A stretch of DNA of 64,000 nucleotides from Alloyangia pacifica. GTDB lineage: Bacteria; Pseudomonadota; Alphaproteobacteria; Rhodobacterales; Rhodobacteraceae. Positions 28,216 through 36,813 of the stretch are shown here, piece by piece. The DNA is taken from the NCBI RefSeq assembly GCF_020524285.1, contig NZ_JAIVKX010000009.1:124001-188000 (forward strand), read 5' to 3'. Both the position numbers and the translations under genes were made by a program. Below the pieces are notes generated by a model. That model had not been told where the DNA came from, did not search any database, and saw nothing but the letters and a program-made list of their open reading frames with translations. How positions within the stretch are numbered: position 1 is the first letter of the stretch; each line of letters starts with the position of its first letter.

Positions 28216-28907
28216 GCGGGCACTCCTTGCGGGCTCATCCGGCGCGACACCGCCTCCGAGGCCAGCAGCGCCGCCCCCGCCAGCACCAGCGACAGGAGGC
28301 AGAGCCGCATCGCCTCGGCCTCCTGACCCGGTGTCTGGGTCACGGTGAAGAGCGCCAGCGGCAGCGTCTGGGTGCGGCCCGGGATGTTGCCGGCGAGGGT
28401 GATCGTCGCCCCGAACTCGCCGACCGCGCGGGCGAAGGCCAGCGTCGTGCCGGTGAGGATGCCCGGCGCCATCAGCGGCAGGGTGACGGTGCAGAAGATG
28501 CGCATCTCGGAGGCGCCGAGGCTGCGGGCGGCGCGGGCGTAGCGCGGGTCGATCGCCTCGGCGGACTGGCGGATCGCGCGGACCATCAGCGGAAAGCCCA
28601 CCACCGCGCAGGCGAGGACCACCGCCTGGCCGGAAAAGGCGATGCGGATCCCGAAAAGCTCGTTGAGCGGCCCGCCGATCACCCCGTTGCGCCCCAGCAG
28701 TACCAGCAGCAGGTAGCCCAGCACCACCGGCGGCAGCACCAGCGGCAGATGCACCAGCGCGTTGAGCGCCGCGTGGCCGGGAAAGCGCCGGGTGCCGAGC
28801 AGCCAGCCGCAGCCCACCGCCAGCGGCAGCGACCAGAGCACCGCCCAGGCCGAAGCGTTCAGCGAGAGCAGCAGGGCCGAGGTTTCCATGGGGCTGAGCG
28901 GGCCCAT
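28212..28907 (-). CDS. modB: Molybdate ABC transporter permease ModB
   Basis: 231 residues with five to six predicted membrane helices and the permease EAA loop RAARSLGASEMRIFCTVTLPL near 131-151. PLVLPPVVLGYLLLVLLGRNG is characteristic of ModB. The ATG at 28907 overlaps the modA stop by one base (TGATG); a GTG one codon earlier is possible. Forms the channel with ModC and receives molybdate from ModA. Confidence 0.92.
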   Translation of the reverse strand: MGPLSPMETSALLLSLNASAWAVLWSLPLAVGCGWLLGTRRFPGHAALNALVHLPLVLPPVVLGYLLLVLLGRNGVIGGPLNELFGIRIAFSGQAVVLACAVVGFPLMVRAIRQSAEAIDPRYARAARSLGASEMRIFCTVTLPLMAPGILTGTTLAFARAVGEFGATITLAGNIPGRTQTLPLALFTVTQTPGQEAEAMRLCLLSLVLAGAALLASEAVSRRMSPQGVPA

Positions 28908-29644
28908 CACGACCCCTCCCGCATCGGCAGGAAGCCGTGACGCGCCAGCGCCGCCTGCCCGGCGTCGCTCATCAGGTAATCCAGCAGCGCCGCCGCGCCC
29001 TCCGGGTCGTCGCCCTGCGCCAGCGGCGCGACGAGGTAGCGGATGGGCGGGTGGCTGTCCCGCGGGACCTGCCAGACCACCTCGACACCCGCGACCCCGG
29101 CGGCATCGCTGGCATAGACCAGCCCCAGTGCCGCCTCGCCCTGTGCCACGGCGGCGACGGTGGCGGTGGTGTTGCGGGTCGGAACAAGCCGGCCCGCAAC
29201 CGCATCCCAGAGCCCGAGGCTCTGCAGCGCCGCCACCCCGTAGCTGCCCACCGGCGCTACCTTGGGGTCGGCCATGGCAAAGCTCTCGCCGGTCAGCCGT
29301 ACGTCGAGCGTGGCGGGATCGAGCGGCGCGGCGCCCTCGGGGGCGATCAGCACGAGACTGTTGGACATCAGTACCGAAACATCCTCCGGCGCCACCAGCC
29401 CCAGGCCCACGAGATACTCCATCCACTTGGGGTTGGCCGAGATGTAGAGATCGGCGGGCGCCCCCTGCTCGATCTGCCGGGCCAGCGTGCCCGAGGCGCC
29501 GTAGCTGGGGATCGCGGCAAGGCCGCTCTCGGCAATGCCCTCGTTCAGCGCCGCCCCGGTCGAGGCGGCGGCCAGCAGCATGGGGTCGGCGGCGGAGGCC
29601 ATGGGCAGGACGGCGACGATCAGCGGCAGCAGGGGGAGTTTCAT
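28907..29644 (-). CDS. modA: Molybdate-binding periplasmic protein ModA
   Basis: 245 residues with a signal peptide (MKLPLLPLIVAVLPMASA) and the ModA pattern: LLAAASTGAALNEGIAES at the mature N-terminus, PSYGASGTLARQIEQGAPAD near 46-65 and PVGSYGVAALQSLGLW near 131-146. Captures molybdate for nitrogenase cofactor. It follows the FixX-like gene by 24 bases, so modABC probably belongs to the iscA-nifU transcript and would be induced under nitrogen fixation. Confidence 0.92.
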   Translation of the reverse strand: MKLPLLPLIVAVLPMASAADPMLLAAASTGAALNEGIAESGLAAIPSYGASGTLARQIEQGAPADLYISANPKWMEYLVGLGLVAPEDVSVLMSNSLVLIAPEGAAPLDPATLDVRLTGESFAMADPKVAPVGSYGVAALQSLGLWDAVAGRLVPTRNTTATVAAVAQGEAALGLVYASDAAGVAGVEVVWQVPRDSHPPIRYLVAPLAQGDDPEGAAALLDYLMSDAGQAALARHGFLPMREGS

Positions 29645-29668
29645 GCGGTAGCTCTCCTTGAAGGTCTC

Positions 29669-29923
29669 TCAGGCGGAAGCCGCGGCGGGCCATCCGCCGG
29701 ACCATTCGATCTCTCCGGTCGCCTCGCCCACGGTGCGGCAGGTGCCGCAGCGCAGACAACTCTCGGGCGAGACCTCGATCCGGTCCCGCGCACCGAAGCG
29801 AAAGCAGGCGCCGGGGCAGATGCGGGTCATCGCGCGCAGCGCGGCGCTGTCCTGCGCGCGGCGGCGCAGGACGATGCGCGGCGCGCCGGGCTCCAGGGCT
29901 GTTCCGCGCCGGGCCAAGCTCAC
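29669..29923 (-). CDS. FixX-like ferredoxin without fixABC neighbours
   Basis: 84 residues beginning at GTG (29923), which overlaps the nifW stop by GTGA. Cys pattern RICPGACFRF (C36, C40) and ESCLRCGTCR (C56, C59, C62), then GEIEWSGGWP, resembles FixX, whose C-terminus usually reads GxIxWxxPxGGFG; here that tail is altered. FixX is the ferredoxin subunit of the FixABCX electron-bifurcating complex, but no fixA, fixB or fixC is in the window, and Rnf appears to supply electrons. It may act alone or be a remnant. Confidence 0.7.
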   Translation of the reverse strand: MSLARRGTALEPGAPRIVLRRRAQDSAALRAMTRICPGACFRFGARDRIEVSPESCLRCGTCRTVGEATGEIEWSGGWPAAASA

Positions 29924-30267
29924 TCCCCCGCGAGCTTCAGCGTGTCGATGCCGACGAACCGGGCCTTCAGCTTGGCCTCCTCGTCGCGGAAGACCTTGAA
30001 GACCTTCTCCTTCAGCGGGGTGCTCTCGAGGAAGTCGCCATAGGCCTGCTTCAGGAGCTGCCGAGCCTCGAGAAAGACCTCTTCCTCGGTCTTGCCGGCA
30101 AACTCCGCCGCTCTCAGGTAGCCGCCGAAGCGCTTCATGATGTGCAGCCGCGAGACATCGACCACCTCCTTCTCGTAGGGGAGCAGCAGGTAGGTGAAGA
30201 TATCCTCGGCCGAGGACAGCTTGTTGATGTGGTCGAGCACGCCGGTCTCTTCGAAATCCTTGGGCAT
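29920..30267 (-). CDS. nifW: NifW, nitrogenase stabilising/protective protein
   Basis: 115 residues fully matching NifW: LDHINKLSSAEDIFTYLLLP near 11-30 with the following EKEVVDVSRLHIMKRFG, and a C-terminal LKEKVFKVFRDEEAKLKARF. NifW binds the MoFe protein and helps maturation or oxygen protection. It lies between cysE and the FixX-like gene on the iscA-nifU strand. Confidence 0.93.
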   Translation of the reverse strand: MPKDFEETGVLDHINKLSSAEDIFTYLLLPYEKEVVDVSRLHIMKRFGGYLRAAEFAGKTEEEVFLEARQLLKQAYGDFLESTPLKEKVFKVFRDEEAKLKARFVGIDTLKLAGE

Positions 30268-30288
30268 TGGGGTCTCTCCTCTGGCTGG

Positions 30289-31047
30289 TCAGCTGTGAAA
30301 TTCGTGTCTGGCTGTCGAGGTCTCGCGCGGCATCTCGATGCCGCCCTGCTTCACCGCGATTCGCGCGGCGCAATGGCTCTCGTGCCGGGCCAGCGCCGCG
30401 TCGCGCGCCGCCAGCCTTGCCTCGAGAAAGGCGATGCGGTCGGCCAGCCGGGCGAGCGTGCGCCCCACCGGATCGGGCATCAGGTGATGATTGAGATCGA
30501 CCCGCAGAGGATCGCTGGAGGGCGGACGCTCGGTCTGCACGATGCGCGCCGGGATGCCGACCACGGTGGCCCCTGCCGGGACTGGCTCGACCACCACCGA
30601 ATTCGCCCCCACGCGGGCCCCGGCCTCGACAGTGATCGGCCCGAGGATCTTCGCCCCCGCCCCGACCATCACGCCGTCACCCAGCGTCGGGTGGCGCTTT
30701 CCCGGCGACCAGGAGACGCCGCCGAGGGTGACCCCGTGATAGAGCGTCACGTCGCGGCCCACCTCGGCGGTCTCGCCGATCACCACGCCCGAGCCGTGGT
30801 CGATGAAGAAGCCCGCGCCGATGCGGGCGCCGGGGTGGATGTCGACCCCCGTGGCCATGCGCGCGAGATAGGACAGCAGCCGCGCGGTGCCGCGCCAGTC
30901 CGCGACCCAGAGCCGATGCGCGACCCGATGCGCCGCGATGGCGTGCAGCCCGGGATAGGTCAACGCGGTCTCGAGCCGTCCGCGCGCCGCCGGGTCGCGG
31001 CCACGGATGGCGGCAAAATCGCTGCGGATGAGCGTCAGCAGGCTCAT
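30289..31047 (-). CDS. cysE: Serine O-acetyltransferase (nif-linked CysE)
   Basis: 252 residues with a left-handed beta-helix acyltransferase domain: [20 protein letters not shown] near 66-85 (catalytic DH), then hexapeptide repeats [20 protein letters not shown] and [20 protein letters not shown]. It makes O-acetylserine, so supplies cysteine for NifS and the heavy Fe-S demand of nitrogenase. The start at 31047 overlaps nifV by ATGA. The C-terminal 50 residues form a probable coiled segment beyond the catalytic core. Confidence 0.92.
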   Translation of the reverse strand: MSLLTLIRSDFAAIRGRDPAARGRLETALTYPGLHAIAAHRVAHRLWVADWRGTARLLSYLARMATGVDIHPGARIGAGFFIDHGSGVVIGETAEVGRDVTLYHGVTLGGVSWSPGKRHPTLGDGVMVGAGAKILGPITVEAGARVGANSVVVEPVPAGATVVGIPARIVQTERPPSSDPLRVDLNHHLMPDPVGRTLARLADRIAFLEARLAARDAALARHESHCAARIAVKQGGIEMPRETSTARHEFHS

Positions 31048-32246
31048 GCCAGCCCCCCTTCGCGGCAGCTCAGCAGGATCGGCCGCGCGAGGCGCGCGAT
31101 CATCTCGGCGAGATCGTCGCCGGTGGCCGGGCGCTTGGCGCGTACGGCGTGCTCGCGCAGCAGCGGCTTGAGCCGCAGGGCGATCTCCTCGGTGGCGGGC
31201 AACCCGGCGGCGGCCAGCGCCACGCGCAGCCCGGCGGTGCCGGAATGCTTGCCGATGACGATCTGCCGCTCGCGTCCGAAGCGCGCCGGGGCGCAACGCG
31301 GATCCTCGTAGGTGTCAGCCTGCTTGAGGATGGCATCGACGTGGATCCCCGCCTCATGGGCAAAGACCATGGCGCCGGTGATCGGCTTCGACACATGCAG
31401 CGCCCGGCCCGAAGCGGTGGCGACGATCTGCGACAGCGCGCGCAGCGCGCGCAGGTCGAGCCCGGTGGCGATGCCGCCCGCCTCCAGCGCCGCGCCGACC
31501 TCTTCCAGCGCCGCGTTGCCCGCCCGCTCCCCGAGGCCGTTGACGGTGACCGACAGGTGCGTGGCCCCGGCGAAGGCCGCCATCATCGTGTTGGCCGTGG
31601 CCATGCCGAAATCGTTGTGGGCGTGTATCTCCAGCGGCAGATCGGTGCGACTGCCCAGCTCGGCGACCAGCCGGTAGGTGGCCATCGGATCGAGGATGCC
31701 GAGCGTGTCGGCGATGCGGAACCGCATGGCCCCCGCCGCCGCCGCGACCTCGGCCAGCCGCACAAGAAACTCCGGATCGGCCCGGCTGGCGTCCTCGGCG
31801 CCGACAGAGACCTCGAAGCCCCGGTCCACCGCGCAGAACACCAGCGCGGCGGTCTCGCGCAGCGCCCAGTCCCGGTCCGCCTTCAGCTTGCCCTGCAGCT
31901 GCCGGTCAGAGGTCGGCACGGCGAAATGGATGCGCTTGGCCCCGGTCTTCCCGGCCATGTCGAGATCGTGCATCCGCAGCCGGCACCAGACCACCGGCAC
32001 AGCCTGCGTCAGCTCGGCCATGACCTCGCGGATCTCGGCCACCTCGTCGAAGCCCATGGCGGCGATGCCGACCTCGATCTCGGCCACGCCCGCCTTGTCC
32101 AGCGCCCGCGCAATGGCGCGCTTCTCGGGCAGGGAAAAGGCCACCCCCGCGGTCTGTTCCCCGTCGCGCAGGGTGGTGTCGCAGAGCGCGACCCGGCTGG
32201 CGGCGGCATGCGGCGGGAAGGCGTCGGGATGCGTGGGGGCGAACAT
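31044..32246 (-). CDS. nifV: Homocitrate synthase NifV
   Basis: 400 residues of the alpha-isopropylmalate/homocitrate synthase TIM barrel. [20 protein letters not shown] near 22-41 is the conserved active-site entry, and [14 protein letters not shown] near 204-217 carries the metal-binding HxH. Condenses acetyl-CoA and 2-oxoglutarate to R-homocitrate, the organic ligand of FeMo-co. Between nifS and cysE with tight spacing. Confidence 0.95.
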   Translation of the reverse strand: MFAPTHPDAFPPHAAASRVALCDTTLRDGEQTAGVAFSLPEKRAIARALDKAGVAEIEVGIAAMGFDEVAEIREVMAELTQAVPVVWCRLRMHDLDMAGKTGAKRIHFAVPTSDRQLQGKLKADRDWALRETAALVFCAVDRGFEVSVGAEDASRADPEFLVRLAEVAAAAGAMRFRIADTLGILDPMATYRLVAELGSRTDLPLEIHAHNDFGMATANTMMAAFAGATHLSVTVNGLGERAGNAALEEVGAALEAGGIATGLDLRALRALSQIVATASGRALHVSKPITGAMVFAHEAGIHVDAILKQADTYEDPRCAPARFGRERQIVIGKHSGTAGLRVALAAAGLPATEEIALRLKPLLREHAVRAKRPATGDDLAEMIARLARPILLSCREGGLA

Positions 32247-32258
32247 CGGTCTGTCTCC

Positions 32259-33479
32259 TCAGGCGTAGGCGGGGTTGAAGCCGTCCGGTTGCGCGCCGCC
32301 TTCGGTCCAGAAGGGCGACATCTCGCGCAGGCCGGCGATGATCCCGGGCATCACCTCGAGCACGCGGTCGATCTCGGCCTCGGTGGTCTCGCGCGAGAGC
32401 GAGAAGCGGATCGCGCCGTGGGCGGCGGTGAAGGGAATGTCCATGGCGCGCAGCACGTGGCTGGGCTCCAGCGAGCCCGAGGTGCAGGCCGAGCCCGAGG
32501 AGGCCGCGATGCCCGCCTGGTTGAGCTTCAGCAGGATCGCCTCGCCCTCGATGTACTCGAAGGCCACGGTGGCGGTATTGGGCAGCCGGTCGTGCGGATC
32601 GCCGGTGACGAAGCAATGACCGACGCTCTGCACCAGGCCCTTCTCGAGCCGGTCGCGCAGCGCGATCATGCGGGCGCTGTCCTCGGCCATGGTGGAGAGG
32701 GTCATCTCCGCTGCCCTGCCAAGCCCGATGATCGCCGGGGCGTTCTCGGTGCCAGCCCGGCGTCCGCGCTCCTGGTGCCCGCCGCGCAGCAGCGGGCGGA
32801 AGCGGGTGCCCTTGCGCAGGTAGAGCGCGCCGAGGCCCTTGGGCCCGTGGAACTTGTGCGACGACAGCGACAGCATGTCGATCTCGGTGGTCTTGAGGTC
32901 GATCGGCAGCTTGCCCACCGCCTGCACCGCGTCGGTGTGAAACAGCGCCCCCACCTCATGCGCCAGCTCGGCGAGGCCATCGACGGGAAAGACCGTGCCG
33001 GTCTCGTTGTTGGCCCACATGAAGCTGACCAGCGCGACCTTGTCGGACAGCGCCGCGCGGTAGGCGTCGAGATCGAGCCGGCCCAGCTTGTCGACGGGGA
33101 TGCGGTGGACGGTGACGCCCTCGTGCTTCTCCAGCCAGTCGCAGAGCGACAGGATCGCCGGGTGCTCGACCGCCGAGGTGATGATCTCGGTGCGGCCCGG
33201 CTGGACCTGCAGCGCCGAGCGGATCGCGGTGTTGTTCGATTCCGAGCCGCCCGAGGTGAAGATGATCTCGTGATCGAACTCGGCGCCGATCAGGGCCTGC
33301 AGCGATTTGCGGGCCTGCCGCAGCGCGCCGCCGACCTCGGCGCCGAAGGCATGGATCGACGAGGCATTGCCGAACTGCTCGGTGAAATAGGGCAGCATGG
33401 CCTCGACGACCTCGGGGAAGACCCGGGTGGTGGCATTGTTGTCGAGATAGACGGGGGGAAGCGCCGTATCCTTCATCAT
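32259..33479 (-). CDS. nifS: Cysteine desulfurase NifS
   Basis: 406 residues of the class V PLP aminotransferase fold. The PLP lysine is K209 in LSLSSHKFHGPKG; the catalytic cysteine is C332 in AASSGSACTSGSLEPSH, with the short loop of NifS/IscS group I. It releases sulfur from cysteine for cluster building on NifU. Two adjacent ATG codons (33479, 33476) follow AGGAGAGG; either may be used. Ten bases downstream of nifU. Confidence 0.96.
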   Translation of the reverse strand: MMKDTALPPVYLDNNATTRVFPEVVEAMLPYFTEQFGNASSIHAFGAEVGGALRQARKSLQALIGAEFDHEIIFTSGGSESNNTAIRSALQVQPGRTEIITSAVEHPAILSLCDWLEKHEGVTVHRIPVDKLGRLDLDAYRAALSDKVALVSFMWANNETGTVFPVDGLAELAHEVGALFHTDAVQAVGKLPIDLKTTEIDMLSLSSHKFHGPKGLGALYLRKGTRFRPLLRGGHQERGRRAGTENAPAIIGLGRAAEMTLSTMAEDSARMIALRDRLEKGLVQSVGHCFVTGDPHDRLPNTATVAFEYIEGEAILLKLNQAGIAASSGSACTSGSLEPSHVLRAMDIPFTAAHGAIRFSLSRETTEAEIDRVLEVMPGIIAGLREMSPFWTEGGAQPDGFNPAYA

Positions 33480-33488
33480 CCTCTCCTA

Positions 33489-34541
33489 TCAGGACTTGGC
33501 CACGGGCATGACCCGGATGGGCCGGCCGAGGGTTTCGGTGATCACCTTGGCGATCCCGCCGAGCGTGCTGGCGGCAAGCTGGCAGCCCGAGCAGGCGCCG
33601 ACGAGGCTGACCAGCACGAGGCTGCCCTCCATGTCGACGAGCTCCACGTCGCCGCCGTCGCGGCGGAAGGTGGGGCGCATCTCCTCGATGATCTTCGAGA
33701 CGACGATCGCCTCCTTCGCGGGGCTGAGGCCGCTGACCGGGGCCGGAGCAGGCGTCGGAGCCTCTACCACCGCAACTGGAGCGGGCGCGGCAGCGGCCGG
33801 CACGGCGATCTGGATCGGCTCGATCTGAACGGGGGCCGAGGGCTGCGCTGGCGGCTTCGGCGCCGGCGGCATGTCGGGGATGACGAAACCCTGCGCCTTC
33901 TTCTTCTGCGGCTTCGGGGCCGCGCCGAAGACATAGGCCTCCTCGGGCTTGATCAGCCCCTCGGCGGCCATCGCCTTGTTGGTGTCGGCGAGCAATTCCT
34001 CCAGCGGCTCGCGGCAGGAGTTACAGCCGCCGCCGGCCTTGGTGTAAAAGGTGACCATCTCGAGCGTGGTGAGCTTGTTGGTCCGGATCGCCCGCTCGAT
34101 CATCCCGGCATCGACGCCGAAGCACTTGCAGATCAGCGCGCCTTCCTCGTGGTCGTCCTCGTCGAGCTCCTCGCCGGTATAGGCTGCAACGGCGGCGGTC
34201 AGCGCCTCCTGCCCCATCACCGAGCAGTGCATCTTCTCGGGCGGCAGCCCGCCGAGGAACTCGGCGATGTCCTGGTTGGTCAGCTTGCGCGCCTCGGCGA
34301 TGGTCTTGCCGATCACCAGCTCGGTCAGCGCCGAGCTGGACGCGATGGCCGAGCCGCAGCCGAAGGTCTGGAACTTGGCGTCCTCGATCACCTCGGTCGC
34401 GGGGTTCACCTTGAGCATCAGCTTCAGCGCGTCCCCGCAGGAGAGGCTGCCGACCTCGCCCACCGCGTTGGCATCCACCAGCGCACCGGCGTTGCGGGGG
34501 TTGAAGAAGTAGTCCTTGACCTTGTCGCTATAGTCCCACAT
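33489..34541 (-). CDS. nifU: NifU, three-domain Fe-S cluster scaffold
   Basis: 350 residues. The N-terminal IscU-like domain has C35, C62 and C106; the central permanent 2Fe-2S domain has C138, C140, C173 and C176 (ICKCFGVD and GGGCNSCRE); the C-terminal Nfu domain has C317 and C320 (GACSGCQL). A long Pro/Ala/Val-rich linker spans about 208-275, longer than in the Azotobacter protein (about 312 residues). Receives sulfur from NifS and builds 2Fe-2S and 4Fe-4S clusters for NifH and NifB. Confidence 0.97.
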   Translation of the reverse strand: MWDYSDKVKDYFFNPRNAGALVDANAVGEVGSLSCGDALKLMLKVNPATEVIEDAKFQTFGCGSAIASSSALTELVIGKTIAEARKLTNQDIAEFLGGLPPEKMHCSVMGQEALTAAVAAYTGEELDEDDHEEGALICKCFGVDAGMIERAIRTNKLTTLEMVTFYTKAGGGCNSCREPLEELLADTNKAMAAEGLIKPEEAYVFGAAPKPQKKKAQGFVIPDMPPAPKPPAQPSAPVQIEPIQIAVPAAAAPAPVAVVEAPTPAPAPVSGLSPAKEAIVVSKIIEEMRPTFRRDGGDVELVDMEGSLVLVSLVGACSGCQLAASTLGGIAKVITETLGRPIRVMPVAKS

Positions 34542-34557
34542 CGGCGCGCCCTCCCCT

Positions 34558-34878
34558 TTAGCAGAACGACTTGCCGCAGCCGCAGGAGCTGCTGGCGTTG
34601 GGGTTGTCGAAGACGAAGCCCGAGCCCTCGAGCCCGGTGACGAAATCGATGGTGGTGCCGCTGAGATGCGCCTGGCTCTCGGGGTCGATCAGCACGGTGA
34701 CCTCTCCGGCGGTGACCACGGCATCGTCGGGCTGGGCCTCGAGCTCCAGCGCCATGCCGTATTTCATCCCGGCGCAACCGCCGCCCTGCACCATGACTCG
34801 CAAGCCGGCGACGGGCTGTCCGGCGCCGTCGATGGCGGTCTTGATGGCGCTGCGGGCGGGTTCGGTAATCTCGATCAT
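34558..34878 (-). CDS. Nif-specific IscA, A-type Fe-S carrier
   Basis: 106 residues with the A-type carrier triad C35 (GGGCAG), C99 and C101 (SCGCGKSFC). First gene of the iscA-nifU-nifS-nifV unit directly behind a sigma-54 promoter and NifA site, the position of (nif)iscA in Azotobacter. Carries or inserts clusters during nitrogenase maturation. Confidence 0.92.
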   Translation of the reverse strand: MIEITEPARSAIKTAIDGAGQPVAGLRVMVQGGGCAGMKYGMALELEAQPDDAVVTAGEVTVLIDPESQAHLSGTTIDFVTGLEGSGFVFDNPNASSSCGCGKSFC

Positions 34879-34922
34879 CGGACTGTCTCCTGTGCGGGTG
34901 GCGTGGGCTTTCGCTTGCTACA

Positions 34923-34937
34923 GCAAGGAGTGTGCCA
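34923..34937 (-). promoter_or_regulatory. Sigma-54 (-24/-12) promoter of iscA-nifU-nifS-nifV
   Basis: Minus-strand TGGCACACTCCTTGC keeps the invariant GG and GC at the right spacing and TTGC at -12; one base departs from TGGCACG. It lies 45 bases upstream of the iscA start. Confidence 0.9.
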
Positions 34938-35008
34938 AGCGGCGGGAGGCAGATTTTTCAATTGGTTAAGTCGATTTGCAAAGTGAGGCGGCGGGCGACA
35001 ATGACGGA

Positions 35009-35024
35009 TGTACGACATGCGACA
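35009..35024 (-). promoter_or_regulatory. NifA upstream activator site of iscA-nifU
   Basis: Perfect TGT-N10-ACA, centred about 105 bases before the expected start of transcription, the usual distance for DNA looping to a sigma-54 promoter. Confidence 0.87.
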
Positions 35025-35050
35025 ATGGATTTGCTCTCGCGGAGCCGCAT

Positions 35051-35304
35051 GGAATCAAGGCCAATGGCCGCGGTGCGAGCGGTCAGTCAATGTGGCGCCA
35101 TCGGTTCGAGCCCGATGGACGACGCCGTCCCGTGGCACCAAAGGTGCGCTGATGAAGGTCGGCACGCCGTCGGCGTGACGGGCTGGCGCATTGTCACCGT
35201 CGTGCGAGGGATGGAAGTCACTCGGGCTTGGCTGGCGTAAAGCGCTGACCTCAGTCGTCGCGGCGCCACCCCACGGGCAGGCGCCCGCACGGCTCGCGGT
35301 GCAC
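35051..35304 (+). repeat. Dispersed nif-boundary repeat, copy 1
   Basis: Non-coding stretch filling the 292-base gap between the iscA control region and the TPR gene. It shares GCGCCACCCCACGGGCAGGC exactly with copy 2 (which is on the other strand), and with copy 3 shares GGCTGGCGCATT, a CTTGG-containing middle and AGGCGCCCG near the end in the same order. Several short inverted repeats (for example GGCACC/GGTGC near 35134-35147) suggest RNA or DNA structure. No open reading frame of substance. Confidence 0.6.
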
Positions 35305-35316
35305 GATTTGGGGTCC

Positions 35317-35793
35317 CTAGTCCTCCTCCACCGCCTCCAGCCGCGCCAGCAGCCAGGCGCCGCCGAAGCGGTCCGTGGGATCGAGCTCGGCCGCCTTGGC
35401 CAGCACCGCCCCCGCCTCCTGCATCTGCCCCAGGCGCGCCGCGCAATAGCCGATCGCCACCAGCGCCTGCAGGTAGAGCCCCGGCGCGAAGGCATGGGCG
35501 GAGAACGCCGCGTCCCACGCCCGCACATCCCGCCAGTCGGCGGCCAGGTTCAGCCGCCGCGCGGCAAAGCCCAGCAGCACCCGCGCCTGGTCCAGCGCGG
35601 CGGCGTGATCGTGGCTGTAGAAATAGAAACGGTAGGCCGCCAGCCGCACCTCGGGATCGGCGGGCGCGGCCCTCAGCGCGCGGGCGATGGCCTCGGCGCT
35701 CTCCGAAGGGCGCGAGCGGGCGGCCTCGGCCCCCGCGAGCAAGGTGGCAGGATCAATCGGGGGCAAAACACGCGGCCCTCTCGTCACAGTCAT
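35317..35793 (-). CDS. TPR-like protein at the end of the nifE operon
   Basis: 158 residues, alpha-helical, with helix pairs resembling tetratricopeptide repeats: SAEAIARALRAAPADPEVRL near 32-51 and EAGAVLAKAAELDPTDRFGG near 125-144. It overlaps nifQ by 41 bases if the ATG at 35793 is used; an in-frame TTG near 35766 would reduce that. Comparable short TPR genes occur beside nifQ or nifE in other Rhodobacteraceae to my recollection, but no function is known. Possibly a docking factor for a nif protein. Confidence 0.65.
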   Translation of the reverse strand: MTVTRGPRVLPPIDPATLLAGAEAARSRPSESAEAIARALRAAPADPEVRLAAYRFYFYSHDHAAALDQARVLLGFAARRLNLAADWRDVRAWDAAFSAHAFAPGLYLQALVAIGYCAARLGQMQEAGAVLAKAAELDPTDRFGGAWLLARLEAVEED

Positions 35794-36313
35794 CGCAGGA
35801 GGGCGAGAGGCAGAGCGAGAAGGCGGAATCCGAGCAGATCTGCCGGTAGAAGAACTTCTTCCAGCGCATGTTGAGACTGTTCGCCCGCGCCAGCCCCGGC
35901 AGGTGGCGGCGGATCAACCCCGAGAGCGCGGCCCGCCCCGGCAGGCCGAGATCCTCCCACAGGTGATGCGGCTCGGCGGCTCGGCGCGCGAGGATGGCGG
36001 CCAGCCAGCGCGCCTCGTCGGTGGCGACGCCGCAGCGCCAGAGGATCAGCGTCTGGATTGCCTTCTGGTCGTCGGGCACGTCGGGCACCGGCAGGTCGAG
36101 ATCGGGCAGCACCGCGTGCGGCAGCCAGCGGTCGCGCAGGGCCCGCAGCTGCGATCCCGAAAGGCCCAGCCGTTCGGTCAGCGGCCCCTGCCCGGCCTCG
36201 CGCTCGGAGAGCGCATGATCGAGGATGCAGCAGAAATCCGAGACCGTCAGCATCGCCTCGGCGAGCAGCCCCGCCTCGGCGGTCCCGGCAGGCAGCTCAG
36301 GCGAGCGCAGCAT
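35753..36313 (-). CDS. nifQ: NifQ, molybdenum donor for FeMo-cofactor synthesis
   Basis: 186 residues ending in the NifQ signature C-x4-C-x2-C-x5-C: C168, C173, C176 and C182 in CLSPSCDDCDERAAC, which holds a Mo-Fe-S cluster. Upstream MRWKKFFYRQICSDSAF is also typical. NifQ passes Mo to NifEN/NifH. Its start overlaps the end of fdxB by 17 bases, and modABC in the adjacent unit supplies its metal. Confidence 0.94.
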   Translation of the reverse strand: MLRSPELPAGTAEAGLLAEAMLTVSDFCCILDHALSEREAGQGPLTERLGLSGSQLRALRDRWLPHAVLPDLDLPVPDVPDDQKAIQTLILWRCGVATDEARWLAAILARRAAEPHHLWEDLGLPGRAALSGLIRRHLPGLARANSLNMRWKKFFYRQICSDSAFSLCLSPSCDDCDERAACFAPD

Positions 36314-36602
36314 GGGTCTGGCAGTCCGAGGGGCAGACCCGCGCGCAGGCGCCGCAGCCGATGCAGTTCTCGGGAGCGATCATCGACATGACCTTCTTGA
36401 CGATCTCGTCCTCGACATCCTCGTACTCGTCGGTACCGGGGCGGACGATCTCGCCGTCCTCGGTGACCCCGTGCAGGGTCATCACGGCGCGGCCGCAGAC
36501 CTTGTAGCAGCGCCCGCAGCCGATGCATTTCTCGGGGTTTATGGCCATGAGATACTCGGGCACGTATTCGGCCCCGCCCCGGGTATAGGCGACAACGCTC
36601 AT
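36297..36602 (-). CDS. fdxB: FdxB, nif-specific ferredoxin III
   Basis: 101 residues with two cluster motifs, CIGCGRCYKVCG near 26 and CIGCGACARVCPSDC near 80, separated by an insert of about 40 residues (DGEIVRPGTDEYEDVEDE), the FdxB family pattern. Electron donor linked to FeMo-co assembly. It starts two bases before the stop of the CCE_0567-like gene. Confidence 0.94.
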   Translation of the reverse strand: MSVVAYTRGGAEYVPEYLMAINPEKCIGCGRCYKVCGRAVMTLHGVTEDGEIVRPGTDEYEDVEDEIVKKVMSMIAPENCIGCGACARVCPSDCQTHAALA

Positions 36603-36603
36603 C

Positions 36604-36813
36604 TCACGCCTCCGCCGCGGCTTTCTTCGCCGCCTTCAGCGCCCCGCGCGCGGCGCTGAGCTCCTTGAAGATCTCGAAGGTGCGCTCGGCGGTCTCGGGG
36701 ATCTTCTCCCAGTCCACCGGCAGCTCCTCGGCAAGGTCGTGCAGGTTCATCTTGGCGTCGGTGGCCCGCATCGAAAGTTTCTTCACGCGGGTTTCCAGCT
36801 CTTCGAGGCTCAT
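36604..36813 (-). CDS. CCE_0567-family small nif protein
   Basis: 69 residues, a helical hairpin: MSLEELETRVKKLSMRATDA, then LHDLAEELPVDWEKIPE and a basic Ala/Lys tail. This is the CCE_0567/nif-associated metalloprotein family found next to NifX-associated protein and FdxB. Metal binding is known for a cyanobacterial member; role in fixation is unclear. The start at 36813 overlaps the 45-codon ORF by ATGA. Confidence 0.85.
   Translation of the reverse strand: MSLEELETRVKKLSMRATDAKMNLHDLAEELPVDWEKIPETAERTFEIFKELSAARGALKAAKKAAAEA

Noticed and set aside
31149-34640. 1163-codon plus-strand open frame antisense to nifU, nifS and nifV
   Set aside because: It is the antisense shadow of strongly conserved genes in GC-rich DNA; the composition (His, Arg, Gly, Asp repeats) is not protein-like. 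The same holds for many long antisense frames in the window.
35133-35147. TGGCACCAAAGGTGC with GG-N10-GC spacing inside repeat copy 1
   Set aside because: It is a small inverted repeat (GGCACC/GGTGC), the -12 does not match, and there is no downstream plus-strand gene.
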